A stretch of 64,000 nt of DNA from Bacillota bacterium (GTDB taxonomy: Bacteria > Bacillota > Clostridia > Oscillospirales > Oscillospiraceae): contig JAEWKA010000002.1 in NCBI GenBank assembly GCA_023386265.1, positions 434,001 to 498,000 of the forward strand, read 5' to 3'. Below the pieces are notes generated by a model that saw only the letters and a program-made list of their open reading frames with translations, ran no database searches and was not told the origin of the DNA. The position numbers and the translations under genes were made by a program. Positions 1-9,146 of the stretch are shown here, piece by piece; positions within the stretch are counted from its first letter, which is position 1, and every line of letters starts with the position of its first letter.

Positions 1-178
1 TTTGTTAATTACATTAAAAAGTTGCAACAGTCTTTAAACAACAAATTATAATTAAGCGTTTTTCGAAAAGCCCTTGAAATTTCTTCTTGCATTTCGAAGA
101 TATATCCGCTACTTTTATACTAAGCAGACGATTTGCAACTTAATCGTTTTCGAATTCGAATTTAAAGGCCGGTGCTTT
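1..178 (+). promoter_or_regulatory. Promoter and operator region of the cellobiose phosphorylase gene
   Basis: No gene is seen here. A -10 like TATACT lies at 116-121 with a weak -35 (TTCGAA, 93-98) 17 bases upstream. Fourteen bases after the -10 is the 20-bp sequence GCAACTTAATCGTTTTCGAA (135-154), found again exactly at 2748-2767. Read on the other strand it contains AAACGATT, which fits the AANCGNTT core of LacI/GalR-family operators, including CcpA cre sites. A looser copy (AAACGCTT core) lies near 53-68. The promoter position rules out the TTG at 74 as the translation start. The controlling regulator is not in the window. Confidence 0.5.
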
Positions 179-2614
179 ATGAAATACGGATACTTCGACG
201 ATCAGAGACGTGAATATGTTATCACGACGCCCAAGACGCCGCTTCCCTGGATCAACTATCTTGGGAGTCAGGACTTTTTTTCTCTGATATCCAACACCGG
301 TGGCGGCTACAGCTTTTATAAGGACGCAAAGCTGCTTCGACTGACGCGTTATCGCTATAACGACAGCTCTTTTGACAGTAACGGGCACTACTACTATATC
401 AAGGACGGAGAAACCGTTTGGAATCCCGGCTGGCAGCCCACTCAGACGGTTCTTGACAGCTATGAATGCCGTCACGGTCTGGGCTACAGCGTTTTCGAGA
501 GCAGAAAAAACAATGTTTCCGCTCGTCAGGAGGTCTTCGTCCCGCTGGATTCACCCTGTGAACTGACAAGACTGACCATTACCAATACCGGCGAAACGGC
601 AAAATCTCTGGAGATATTCAGTCTGGTGGAATTCTGCCTTTGGAACGCGCTGGATGATATGACGAACTTCCAACGCAACTTTTCACTTGGCGAAACTGAG
701 ATTGAGGGCAGTGCCATCTATCATAAAACCGAGTATCGCGAACGCCGGAACCACTATGCAGTTTTTGCGGTTAACGCTCCGCTTACGGGCTTTGACACGG
801 ACAGAGAAGCTTTCTGCGGAGCGTACCGCGGCTTTGCGAATCCCGAAACGGTATTTGAGGGTGAAAGCCGCTCTTCAATTGCCCACGGCTGGGCGCCTGT
901 CGGGAGCCACCATCTCCATGTTGAACTTGAACCCTCAGAGACACGCAGTTACATATTTGTTCTCGGTTTCTGCGAGAACGAGGAAAGCGAAAAATTTGTG
1001 GCCCCCGGCGTTATCAATAAAGCACCGGCGGAGGCATTAATGAACAAATACCGCACCGATGCGCAGTTTGACGAGGCGTTTGCAGCACTGGGCGATTACT
1101 GGACGAAGCTCTTATCAAAGTTTGCCCTAAAAAGCGACGATGAACGCTTGGATAGGGTGGTGAACATCTGGAATCAATATCAGTGCATGGTCACCTTCAA
1201 TATGAGCCGCAGCGCAAGCTACTTTGAAAGCGGTTTGGGTCGTGGCATGGGCTTTCGAGACTCCTGTCAGGATATTCTGGGCTTTGTGCACCTGCTGCCT
1301 GAACGCGCGCGAGAACGCATTCTCGATATAGCGGCGACCCAGTTTTCGGATGGCAGCGCCTATCATCAGTATCAGCCGCTCACAAAGAAGGGAAATCTTG
1401 ATGTGGGCAGCGGCTTTAACGACGATCCTCTGTGGCTCATCGCTTGTGTTTCAGCCTATCTGCGTGAAACAGGTGACTTCTCAATTTTGGATGAGCCCTG
1501 CGCCTTTGACAGCGACGAGACGAACAAGGCTCCTATGCAGGAGCATCTGCGCCGCAGTTTTCGCTTTACCGTAACTCACAAGGGACCACATGGTCTGCCG
1601 CTTATCGGGAGGGCCGATTGGAATGACTGCCTGAATTTGAACTGCTTTTCAAAGGAACCCGGCGAAAGTTTCCAGACCTCCGGGCCGTCAGAGGGACCCG
1701 TAGCCGAAAGCGTGTTCATTGCAGGTTTGTTTGTTAAATCCGGCTACGAATTTTCGGATATTTGCCAGCATATGGGTCTTTCAGAGGAGGTGACCGAGGT
1801 TCTCCGTGAAGTGTCCATCATGGAAAAAACCGTTCTGGACTCGGGCTGGGACGGAGAGTGGTTCATAAGAGCCTATGACGCGTTCTCAAAGCCTGTCGGG
1901 AGCAGGGTCTGCGACGAGGGACAGATTTTCATCGAGCCGCAGGGCATGTGCGTCATGGCCGGAATCGGCACCGAAAACGGCCTCGCGGAAAAGGCGCTTC
2001 AAAGCGTGAGGACCCGTCTTGATTCCGAATACGGCATAGTTTTGCTGCAGCCGGCGTATACCTCTTATCGCCCTGAGCTTGGCGAAATAACGTCCTATCC
2101 GCCCGGATACAAGGAAAACGCCGGAATTTTCTGCCACAACAATCCATGGGTCAGCTGCGCGGAGACGGTTCTCGGACACGGAGACCGCGCCTTTGAGATA
2201 TTCCGCAGAACCTGCCCCGTATATCTTGAGAATGAGGGTGAAGTTCGCCGTACCGAGCCATATGCCTATTGCCAAATGGTTGCGGGCAAGGATGCCCCTT
2301 CGTTCGGCGAGGGGAAAAACAGCTGGCTCACAGGCACTGCCGCGTGGACCTTTGCAAATATCAGCCAGTACATTCTGGGCATCATGCCCACGCTGGATGG
2401 CCTGCAAATTGACCCCTGCATTCCCGCATCTATGAAGAGTTTCTCGGTGACCCGCGTTTACCGCGGAGCTGTCTATCATATAACAGTTGACAACACGGCA
2501 GGTGTTCAAAAGGGCGTTTTGTCCGTCGTCGCGGACGGCAAAGTGCTGTCAGGAAAGCTTCTGCCTGTTGTGCCCGCCGGTAAAACAATTGAGATACGCG
2601 TAAAGATGGGATAA
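179..2614 (+). CDS. cbp: Cellobiose phosphorylase (GH94)
   Basis: Cytosolic enzyme that splits cellobiose with phosphate into glucose 1-phosphate and glucose, saving ATP for a cellulolytic or cellodextrin-using anaerobe. The 811-residue protein has the family N-terminus (KYGYFDD, then TPLPWINYLG), the block NIWNQYQCMVTFNMSRSAS, and the catalytic-acid motif RADWNDCLN with Asp480, followed by YPPGYKENAGIFCHNN and NSWLTGTAAW. From memory it closely resembles the Clostridium thermocellum enzyme over its full length, so cellobiose rather than chitobiose specificity is likely. I chose the ATG at 179 because the protein family starts there and the promoter and operator lie between the upstream TTG (74) and this ATG. 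It shares its operator with the ABC ATPase gene downstream. Confidence 0.93.
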   Translation: MKYGYFDDQRREYVITTPKTPLPWINYLGSQDFFSLISNTGGGYSFYKDAKLLRLTRYRYNDSSFDSNGHYYYIKDGETVWNPGWQPTQTVLDSYECRHGLGYSVFESRKNNVSARQEVFVPLDSPCELTRLTITNTGETAKSLEIFSLVEFCLWNALDDMTNFQRNFSLGETEIEGSAIYHKTEYRERRNHYAVFAVNAPLTGFDTDREAFCGAYRGFANPETVFEGESRSSIAHGWAPVGSHHLHVELEPSETRSYIFVLGFCENEESEKFVAPGVINKAPAEALMNKYRTDAQFDEAFAALGDYWTKLLSKFALKSDDERLDRVVNIWNQYQCMVTFNMSRSASYFESGLGRGMGFRDSCQDILGFVHLLPERARERILDIAATQFSDGSAYHQYQPLTKKGNLDVGSGFNDDPLWLIACVSAYLRETGDFSILDEPCAFDSDETNKAPMQEHLRRSFRFTVTHKGPHGLPLIGRADWNDCLNLNCFSKEPGESFQTSGPSEGPVAESVFIAGLFVKSGYEFSDICQHMGLSEEVTEVLREVSIMEKTVLDSGWDGEWFIRAYDAFSKPVGSRVCDEGQIFIEPQGMCVMAGIGTENGLAEKALQSVRTRLDSEYGIVLLQPAYTSYRPELGEITSYPPGYKENAGIFCHNNPWVSCAETVLGHGDRAFEIFRRTCPVYLENEGEVRRTEPYAYCQMVAGKDAPSFGEGKNSWLTGTAAWTFANISQYILGIMPTLDGLQIDPCIPASMKSFSVTRVYRGAVYHITVDNTAGVQKGVLSVVADGKVLSGKLLPVVPAGKTIEIRVKMG

Positions 2615-2867
2615 AGCCATGAGCTTTAGCGAATTTGTATGGGGCGTTGCCGCCTAACAGTTCACTGCCAGTTGAAAGTCTCTTTGCGTTTTGCACATCA
2701 TAATATTTACAGAAGCCATGTATTGTGGTATGTTATACAAAATAAGAGCAACTTAATCGTTTTCGAAACTTTTGCGAATCCTAAACGGCGGAGAGCCGCC
2801 GCAATCTGATCCGGCGTGCGACTCACTTTTTCGTGCGCCTGATAAATGAATGGGGGAAGCCTAAGCT
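2615..2867 (+). promoter_or_regulatory. Promoter and operator of the ABC ATPase gene
   Basis: A -35 TTTACA (2706-2711) and -10 TATGTT (2729-2734) are separated by 17 bases. The exact 20-bp operator-like repeat GCAACTTAATCGTTTTCGAA lies at 2748-2767, 13 bases after the -10, almost the same spacing as in front of the cellobiose phosphorylase gene. A repressor bound here would block transcription at its start. No gene is seen in this stretch. Confidence 0.55.
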
Positions 2868-4061
2868 ATGGCAACTGTATCTCTGAAAAACCTGAAGAAG
2901 ATTTATCCCTTCACGGAAGGTAAGAAAAAGAAAACTAAAAAAGGCGAACCGGAAGAGAAAAAAATCAATCTTCAGATTACTGAAGAGGGCGTCGTCGCTG
3001 TTCAGGAATTCAATTTGGAGATCGCCGACAAGGAATTCGTGGTATTGGTCGGTCCCTCCGGCTGCGGAAAATCGACGACGCTGCGGATGATTGCCGGTCT
3101 GGAGGAAATATCCGCCGGAGAGCTTTACATAGACGGAAAGCTGATGAACGACGTTGCCCCCAAAGACCGCGATATAGCCATGGTCTTTCAAAACTACGCC
3201 CTTTATCCGCATATGACCGTGTATGGGAACATGGCGTTTTCGCTGAAAATGCACAAAACACCCAAGGACGAGATTGACCGCAAGGTCAGACAGGCCGCTG
3301 AAATTCTGGATATCACCGATTATTTGGACAGAAAGCCCAAGGCTCTTTCGGGCGGTCAGAGGCAGCGAGTCGCAATCGGGCGTGCCATTGTGCGTGACCC
3401 GAAGGTCTTTTTAATGGATGAACCTCTTTCAAACCTTGACGCTAAGCTTCGAAACCAGATGCGTACAGAGCTTATTCAGCTCAGGCACCGTATCAATACA
3501 ACCTTCGTCTATGTCACCCACGACCAGACCGAGGCAATGACTCTTGGCGACAGGATTGTTATAATGAAGGACGGAGTAATTCAGCAAATCGGAACTCCGC
3601 AGGAGGTTTTCAACAACCCCGCCAACGTCTTTGTGGCAGGCTTCATCGGCGTTCCGCAGATGAACTTTTACGATGCGGAGCTTGTAAAGGAAGACGGGAA
3701 ATACGCTGTACGGCTTGAAAACGCATGCATTGTCCTCTCTGAAGAGAAGCAGAGGAATCTGGAAGCTCACGATGTGAAGCCTCAGCCCATTACTTTGGGC
3801 GTTCGTCCGGAACACATCATGCTGGCGGGAGACAGTCCCGAGATGGTCCATGGCGTCGTCGATGTATCCGAGATGATGGGAAGTACTATGAACCTCCATC
3901 TGAAAGCCTGCGGCAAGGATACGATTATCATTGTGCAGACTATGGATCTTTATGGAACAAATCGCGTGGACTTTTCATCAGGACAGCCGATTTCCTTTAC
4001 CTTCGGGGGCAATGTTGCTCATATATTCAGCAAGGAAACAAATCGAAATCTGGAGTTTTAA
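2868..4061 (+). CDS. msmX: Sugar ABC transporter ATP-binding protein (MsmX/UgpC type)
   Basis: Cytoplasmic ATPase that powers carbohydrate importers, often one ATPase shared by several sugar permeases. The 397 residues contain Walker A GPSGCGKST near residue 61, LSGGQRQR near 160, Walker B VFLMDEP, the switch histidine in VTHDQTEAM, and a C-terminal OB-fold regulatory domain (GVRPEHI). Between the first strand and the Walker A there is a charged Lys/Glu-rich insertion at about residues 20-45 that lengthens the N-terminus compared with MalK. Its own permeases and binding protein are not nearby, which fits a multitask ATPase. The start has a GGGGGAAG ribosome site. The shared operator ties it to cellobiose use. 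Confidence 0.92.
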   Translation: MATVSLKNLKKIYPFTEGKKKKTKKGEPEEKKINLQITEEGVVAVQEFNLEIADKEFVVLVGPSGCGKSTTLRMIAGLEEISAGELYIDGKLMNDVAPKDRDIAMVFQNYALYPHMTVYGNMAFSLKMHKTPKDEIDRKVRQAAEILDITDYLDRKPKALSGGQRQRVAIGRAIVRDPKVFLMDEPLSNLDAKLRNQMRTELIQLRHRINTTFVYVTHDQTEAMTLGDRIVIMKDGVIQQIGTPQEVFNNPANVFVAGFIGVPQMNFYDAELVKEDGKYAVRLENACIVLSEEKQRNLEAHDVKPQPITLGVRPEHIMLAGDSPEMVHGVVDVSEMMGSTMNLHLKACGKDTIIIVQTMDLYGTNRVDFSSGQPISFTFGGNVAHIFSKETNRNLEF

Positions 4062-4134
4062 CGAAGGAGCGAGTTAGGGCGCTTATCTTGCCATTGACTC
4101 GCTCTTTAATTTAACGAGGAAGGAAGGAATTCAC

Positions 4135-4761
4135 ATGAACCCTCGGCAGCTGGGAAGCCCCCTTCTGCGTTTTCTGGAGGTATTTGCTGATTTGTGTATC
4201 GTCAGCGTATACTGGCTGATCTGCTGTATCCCTATAGTTACCATCGGCTCTTCCTCCGCCGCGCTTTACAGCACTGTTACGAAGGTAATTCGGGATGAGA
4301 AAGGTACGCTGACCCGAACGTTCTTCTTGGAGTTTCGTGACAGCCTCAGGCAGGGAATATTTCTTTCCTTAATTTTTACGGGCGGCTGCGGACTTCTTAT
4401 TTACTATAATTTTCTCGGAGAAAGCATCCCGTCCGAAGCAGGATATTTCGTTGCCTATTGGGCGGTCGTCATCCTCCTGACAGTGATTCTGACCGGCACA
4501 TTCATATATGTATTTCCGCTTCTGGCGCGTTTTCGGCAGAAGACTTGGATACTTCTAAGAACCGGATTTTATCTGAGCGTGGGCTATCCGATAAAGACAC
4601 TGGGGCTAATCTGTCTACTGGCGCTGGCTGCTCTGGTCGCGTGGAAAGCTCCGCTGCTGATGCTGCTTCTGCCGGGGGCTTATGCGCTACTCGCGACTGT
4701 AATTCAGGAGCCTATTTTTGATAAGCACACAGCCGAAGACGAGGACTCATCCCAAACGTAG
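4135..4761 (+). CDS. DUF624 (YesL-like) membrane protein
   Basis: Integral membrane protein of 208 residues with about five hydrophobic segments. The N-terminus (RFLEVFADLCIVSVYWLICCIP) is the characteristic start of DUF624/YesL proteins, which accompany carbohydrate ABC transporters in Firmicutes and are thought to assist the permease. The exact role is unknown. It follows the ABC ATPase gene by 73 bases, with a strong ribosome site, and probably belongs to the same sugar regulon. Confidence 0.8.
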   Translation: MNPRQLGSPLLRFLEVFADLCIVSVYWLICCIPIVTIGSSSAALYSTVTKVIRDEKGTLTRTFFLEFRDSLRQGIFLSLIFTGGCGLLIYYNFLGESIPSEAGYFVAYWAVVILLTVILTGTFIYVFPLLARFRQKTWILLRTGFYLSVGYPIKTLGLICLLALAALVAWKAPLLMLLLPGAYALLATVIQEPIFDKHTAEDEDSSQT

Positions 4762-4838
4762 AACAATGCGGTCAAGATGAAATAACAGAAGTCACCGAAA
4801 AGGCTATTATACAGATTGAAATGGATATAAAGATACAA

Positions 4839-4873
4839 AAAATCCTGTAATTACAAAGATTACAGGATTTTTT
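4839..4873 (-). terminator. Hairpin terminator beside the tRNA remnant
   Basis: The arms AAATCCTGTAAT and ATTACAGGATTT enclose a 7-base loop, with runs of A on the left and T on the right, so it could work on either strand. Its position directly beyond the CCA end of the tRNA-Arg remnant mirrors the hairpin beyond the intact tRNA-Arg (13948-13988). Confidence 0.7.
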
Positions 4874-4923
4874 GGTACGCCATGAGGAATTTGAACTCCC
4901 AACCTTCTGCTCCCGTAGCTGGA
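4873..4923 (-). pseudogene. Decayed 3' half of a tRNA-Arg gene
   Basis: Read on the minus strand this ends in GGCGTACCA and runs back through a T arm to an anticodon loop CUACGGG that keeps the ACG anticodon. It matches the intact tRNA-Arg(ACG) at 13996-14072 at about 40 of 50 positions, in the same orientation. The T stem has mismatches, there is an extra base beside the anticodon loop, and the 5' half (acceptor and D arm) is missing, so it is not functional. It is best read as an old attachment-site copy left by an element that integrated at the tRNA 3' end. Confidence 0.65.
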
Positions 4924-5110
4924 GTTTTCTTGAATATTAACGTGCTCGTGACATCGCCTGTTCACGCTTTAACATGTCGGTCGGACCGTAGCTTGCACTG
5001 TCGTAACCGGTAATAAAAGAGTATGTAGTTGCAGTGTCGACATAAGTCAATCATATTTTGTTAAATAACGAGAATAATAAAATACATATGACTCAAGGAG
5101 AAATTAGTGT

Positions 5111-6661
5111 ATGTTTCGACGGCTATTTTATAGAGATAAGCAAAAAATCATCGATGAAAAGGTTGCGGATTTGAACAATGGCCTTGAAAACAGTCAGCTG
5201 CTTTCATCTCTTGACAAAAACGTTGACACCATAAAGACGCTTTTTCAGGATGTCGATATTTTCCGATTCAAATATATTACCAACAACCACGACAGCAGGC
5301 TTAATTATTGTATAGTCTACTGCGACAGCGTTGTAGATAATGCTATTATCAATGACAGCATAATCAAACCGCTTATGCTGTCTTCGGTTCCGGTGATGAA
5401 CGAAAACTCTGTCGACACCGTAATGAATCAGATTGTTCAGATTAATGATGCGGAGAAAGCAGACAGGTTAAGCGATATCGTCGAATCGATCACCTACGGG
5501 GATACTGTTCTTTTCATTGATGGGGCTCCGGAGGCCATAGTATTCAATACCAAGGGCTTTAAAACCAGGGCAATAACAGAACCTGAAAATGAAAGACTTT
5601 TAACCGGTCCTAGAGAAGGTTTTACGGAATCGTTGATGATGAATCTCTCCATGATACGCCGCAAGATTCTCAGCTCAGAGCTCAAAATGAAGTTTCGCAC
5701 TCTTGGCCGGCGCACAAGGACAAGGGCCTGTATTTGCTATATGGACGGCATTGTAAACAGGGAGGTTTTAGCCGAGCTGAACAGGAGGCTTGATAAAATT
5801 GATATTGACGCGGTTTTCGATACGAACTATATTACCGAACTGATAAGAGACGCCCGAATGTCTCCCTTTCGCACAATAGGCTATACCGAAAGACCGGATG
5901 TTGTCGTCGGCAAGCTTCTAGAGGGCCGCATAGCCATTCTACTCGACGGTACGCCGGAGGTGTTGACAGTCCCTTATCTTTTTATCGAAAATTTTCAGAG
6001 CAGCGAAGATTATTATTTGAGCTTTTTTTACTCATCTTTTTCAAGAGCGCTGCGCATATTTGGATTTCTCCTTACCATTGCCATTCCGGGTCTCTATATC
6101 GCCATCGTAGCCTTCGATCAGGAAATGATGCCTTTGCAGTTGTTTATCAACATTGCGGCCGAACGTGCGAGCGTGCCCTTGCCGGCATCGCTAGAGGCTT
6201 TTATTATGATCATTGTTTTTGATATTTTGAGAGAAACGGGGGTCAGAATGCCAACAAATATAGGACAAGCGCTAAGTATTGTCGGTGCGCTGGTCATCGG
6301 TCAAGCAGCGGTAGAAGCGAAGCTTGTTGCGTCTCCCATGATCATAGTAGTTGCTATGACGGGTATTACCAGTCTGCTGGTTCCGAAAATGAATGCTCCT
6401 GTGATTTATATGCGAATGCTACTTCTTTTATTATCTTCCGTTTTTGGCTTTTTTGGCTTTGTACTTGGGGCGGCCGGTATTCTGATCCATGTGATTAATC
6501 TGCGCTCCATGGGTATTCCGCAGGCTTCACTCTCAGGTAAGCTGCAATTTCAGGATATCAAAGACACTTTTATCAGGGCTCCCTGGTGGCAAATGATTTT
6601 GCGCCCCAAATTTGCAAAGGATAAGGTTCGTATCAATAATGACGGGAGCGGTCATGTTTAG
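5111..6661 (+). CDS. gerA: GerA-family spore germination protein, A subunit
   Basis: Subunit of the nutrient germinant receptor in the inner spore membrane. The 516-residue protein has the usual layout of PF03323: a soluble N-terminal part of about 290 residues with the motif TNHDSRLNYCIVYCD and a membrane part (about residues 310-460) with IAIVAFDQEMMPLQLF and the conserved FDILRETGVRMP. It starts an operon with gerC, a small membrane protein and gerB. The ribosome site is CAAGGAG. In spores such operons are normally under the forespore factor sigma-G, but I could not find a convincing sigma-G promoter. Confidence 0.92.
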   Translation: MFRRLFYRDKQKIIDEKVADLNNGLENSQLLSSLDKNVDTIKTLFQDVDIFRFKYITNNHDSRLNYCIVYCDSVVDNAIINDSIIKPLMLSSVPVMNENSVDTVMNQIVQINDAEKADRLSDIVESITYGDTVLFIDGAPEAIVFNTKGFKTRAITEPENERLLTGPREGFTESLMMNLSMIRRKILSSELKMKFRTLGRRTRTRACICYMDGIVNREVLAELNRRLDKIDIDAVFDTNYITELIRDARMSPFRTIGYTERPDVVVGKLLEGRIAILLDGTPEVLTVPYLFIENFQSSEDYYLSFFYSSFSRALRIFGFLLTIAIPGLYIAIVAFDQEMMPLQLFINIAAERASVPLPASLEAFIMIIVFDILRETGVRMPTNIGQALSIVGALVIGQAAVEAKLVASPMIIVVAMTGITSLLVPKMNAPVIYMRMLLLLLSSVFGFFGFVLGAAGILIHVINLRSMGIPQASLSGKLQFQDIKDTFIRAPWWQMILRPKFAKDKVRINNDGSGHV

Positions 6662-7796
6662 AAAATTTGTTTGCCTATCATTAATTTTATCACAGATTTT
6701 GTTGCTGAGCGGTTGCTGGAATTACCGTGGTCTAAATGAAATGTCTGTCGTAGTAGGTATCGCAGTCGATAAAGCCCCCGAATGCGGCGGTTATCAGTTC
6801 TCTTTTGAAATCGTGGATATTTCGACACCCATAAAGGATAAAGGCGCACAAAGCAAACTTGTTGAATCAGAAGGAAAAACTGTCTTTGACTCGGTCAGAA
6901 ACGCAAAAAAAAGGATAAATAACAAGCTCTATTTCGGACAAGTTCAGCTTATTGTGGTCAGTGAAGAAATCGCGCGCAGTAAAGATTTGAGCGGCATACT
7001 CGACTGGTTTTTAAGAGACGGCGAGCCGCGCGAGACTATATACATCGTCATATCGCAGGGAAAAACCGCGCGCGAAATTATTAGTTCCAAATGCATAGGT
7101 CAGAGTATCATTTCCGTTGAAATACAAAAAATTATAGAAAATGATGAAAGCACCACTGCTTCGACTTCTTCCGTTGAATTATATAAGGTGTTTTCTATCC
7201 TCAGAGCACAAGGCGAATCGCTCACACTGCCGGCAATTCATAATGTGACCAACAACGGTGAAACTGTCGTCGAAACGAATGGTACAGCCGTTTTTAAAGA
7301 GAATAAAATGGTCGGATATCTGACACCAGATGAGTCCAAGTACTATCTTATCGCCGTTGATGAAGTTAAAGGCGGAGTTTTGACTATTTCATCCGCGGGA
7401 GACCAGTACGACGATATTTCACTTGAAATTTCCGAGAACAGTACCAAACGTTCGTTTGAATTCAAAGACGGAAAAATTAAAATCTTGATAAACACGGATA
7501 CAACCACATATTTGGGTGAGGCTATGGTGCATAACGACGCGCTTGACGATAAGCTGATTGCCGCCATGGAAGACGCTGCTGCGGCAAAGCTTGAAAATGA
7601 AATCAGTCAGGTAGTACAAAGGGCCCAGTCGGAATATGACTCGGATATATTCGGGTTCGGCAATATGATATACAAGAAAGATTTTCGGCTGTGGAATCAA
7701 CTTAAAGACACCTGGGATGAACAGTTTAAGGCGCTGGAGGTAGAGGTGCACTCAGAGGTCCATATTTTGAACACTGGCGCCATCCAAAAATCATGA
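6654..7796 (+). CDS. gerC: Ger(x)C-family germination receptor lipoprotein
   Basis: C subunit of the germinant receptor, a lipoprotein on the outer face of the inner spore membrane. I start it at ATG 6654, which gives a lipoprotein signal with lipobox LLSGC (Cys21) and a 381-residue protein. A longer frame upstream would lie inside gerA and spoil the signal. The family motifs CWNYRGLNEM and GIAVDK follow, then the region that ends in the conserved fold (residues about 200-370). It overlaps the 3' end of gerA by eight bases, which indicates coupled translation. Confidence 0.9.
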   Translation: MFRKFVCLSLILSQILLLSGCWNYRGLNEMSVVVGIAVDKAPECGGYQFSFEIVDISTPIKDKGAQSKLVESEGKTVFDSVRNAKKRINNKLYFGQVQLIVVSEEIARSKDLSGILDWFLRDGEPRETIYIVISQGKTAREIISSKCIGQSIISVEIQKIIENDESTTASTSSVELYKVFSILRAQGESLTLPAIHNVTNNGETVVETNGTAVFKENKMVGYLTPDESKYYLIAVDEVKGGVLTISSAGDQYDDISLEISENSTKRSFEFKDGKIKILINTDTTTYLGEAMVHNDALDDKLIAAMEDAAAAKLENEISQVVQRAQSEYDSDIFGFGNMIYKKDFRLWNQLKDTWDEQFKALEVEVHSEVHILNTGAIQKS

Positions 7797-7810
7797 AAGC
7801 GTGATATTCA

Positions 7811-8029
7811 ATGCTGATGACTATTGTCATAGTGCTTTATGTTTGTGTTATATTATTCGATTTTATCCCACAGAAGAAATCCCGATCTACAAAGGAAAGT
7901 ATCATATACTGCGTTCTTTTATCCGTCAGCTTCTGCGTGCTTATTCTATACAGCCTCGATATAAAAGTCCCCGGACCTTCCGAACCGATCAGACATGTTG
8001 TTGAAACGCTCTTTAACCCATCCAAATAA
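7811..8029 (+). CDS. Small two-helix membrane protein of the germination operon (possible D subunit)
   Basis: A 72-residue protein with hydrophobic segments at about residues 3-19 and 31-48, lying between gerC and gerB in the same direction. Small two-helix D subunits are known in some Bacillus receptor operons, such as GerKD and GerUD, where they modulate the germination response. Position, size and topology fit that role, but I recognise no sequence motif. The ribosome site is weak, and translation may depend on readthrough from gerC, whose stop is 14 bases upstream. Confidence 0.6.
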   Translation: MLMTIVIVLYVCVILFDFIPQKKSRSTKESIIYCVLLSVSFCVLILYSLDIKVPGPSEPIRHVVETLFNPSK

Positions 8030-8054
8030 TCCCTCTTGAAAAGGACGCTTTACC

Positions 8055-9140
8055 ATGCAGAAGGATATGATATCTGCGCGCCAAATGCTTTGCATCATAG
8101 TCATGTTCATATTTGGAAGCAGTGTTATTATGGGGGTAAGCTCCGGAGCCGCTCAGGATTCCTGGATGTCCCTGCTGCTGGCTTCGGCTTATACCATCCC
8201 CATGCTTCTTGTTTATGCAAGAATTATAAGACTGTTTCCGGAAAAGAATCTATTTGAAATTATAGAAATAGTGTTAGGAAAAATCGCAGGTAAAATCATT
8301 ATCATTCTTATGGCATGGTATTCATTACATCTATGTGCGCTGGTTTTACGTAATTTCTCCGAATTCATACAAATAGTTACCATGCCTGAAACACCGCAGC
8401 TTCCCATAATGATAGCAATGATTATGGTTGTGGTTTATATGGCGAAAAGCGGCATTGAGACGATGGGGAAATGGTCGATATTAACGTTAGCCGTTGTTAT
8501 GATAGTGGTCATTATTACAATTCTGTTTTCCCTGAATAAAATGGATTTTACCAATATCCTTCCCTTTATGGAGCATGATTTCAAGGAAATCTCCACCGGT
8601 GCATTTCGGCTTTATGCCTTTCCGTTTGCGGAAACGGTGCTGTTTTTATGTCTGGCAGACGCCATGAAGAGAAAGGACAACCCCTATAAGCTGTATTTTC
8701 TAGCGCTCTTTTTCGGAAGCGGAGTTTTAATGCTTGTAATACTGCGCAATTTGTTTATGATGGGGCCGAAGCTGGTGGGCGCGAGTTATTTTGCATCCTA
8801 TATCACGGTAAGGCTCATTGACATTGCAGATTTTTTTGCCCGGATAGAGGGATTTATCTCTATGAACTTCATTTTGGCGGGAATTATAAAAATAACGGTT
8901 TGTCTAATGGCTGCAACGAAGGGTACCGCAAGACTCTTCGGCATAAATAATTACAGGAAACTACTGCTGCCCGTAAGCCTGCTGGTCGTTGCGTTGAGTG
9001 CTATTGTTTATAGTAATGTTATGGAAATGTTTGATTTTCTGAGGTTCTATACCTACTACGCCGTTCCGTTTCAGGTCTTGATCCCACTTACGGTCTGGAT
9101 TGCCGCAGAGCTTAAAAAGCTTAAGAGAAGGGCGACTTAA
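8055..9140 (+). CDS. gerB: GerB-family spore germination permease
   Basis: B subunit of the germinant receptor and the likely germinant-binding part, with a fold of the APC amino acid transporter superfamily (PF03845). The 361 residues show about ten hydrophobic segments. The N-terminal ISARQMLCIIVMFIFGSSV is the typical family opening, and YAFPFAETVLFLCLAD lies in the middle. It closes the gerA-gerC-small gene-gerB operon. The ribosome site AAAGGAC lies just before the ATG. Confidence 0.9.
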   Translation: MQKDMISARQMLCIIVMFIFGSSVIMGVSSGAAQDSWMSLLLASAYTIPMLLVYARIIRLFPEKNLFEIIEIVLGKIAGKIIIILMAWYSLHLCALVLRNFSEFIQIVTMPETPQLPIMIAMIMVVVYMAKSGIETMGKWSILTLAVVMIVVIITILFSLNKMDFTNILPFMEHDFKEISTGAFRLYAFPFAETVLFLCLADAMKRKDNPYKLYFLALFFGSGVLMLVILRNLFMMGPKLVGASYFASYITVRLIDIADFFARIEGFISMNFILAGIIKITVCLMAATKGTARLFGINNYRKLLLPVSLLVVALSAIVYSNVMEMFDFLRFYTYYAVPFQVLIPLTVWIAAELKKLKRRAT

Positions 9141-9146
9141 CAAATA

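Larger units (their letters stand above)
4762..5110. other. Intergenic junction: terminator, tRNA remnant, start of AT-rich block
   Basis: This 349-base stretch has no protein gene. It holds a hairpin (4839-4873) and a decayed tRNA-Arg 3' half (4873-4923), described separately. The rest (4924-5110) is AT-rich and carries the promoter of the germination operon, which I could not place with confidence. It marks the left edge of the possible island. Confidence 0.6.

Noticed and set aside
74..178. Upstream extension of the cellobiose phosphorylase frame from a TTG
   Set aside because: The promoter and the repeated operator lie in this stretch, and the family starts at the ATG at 179.
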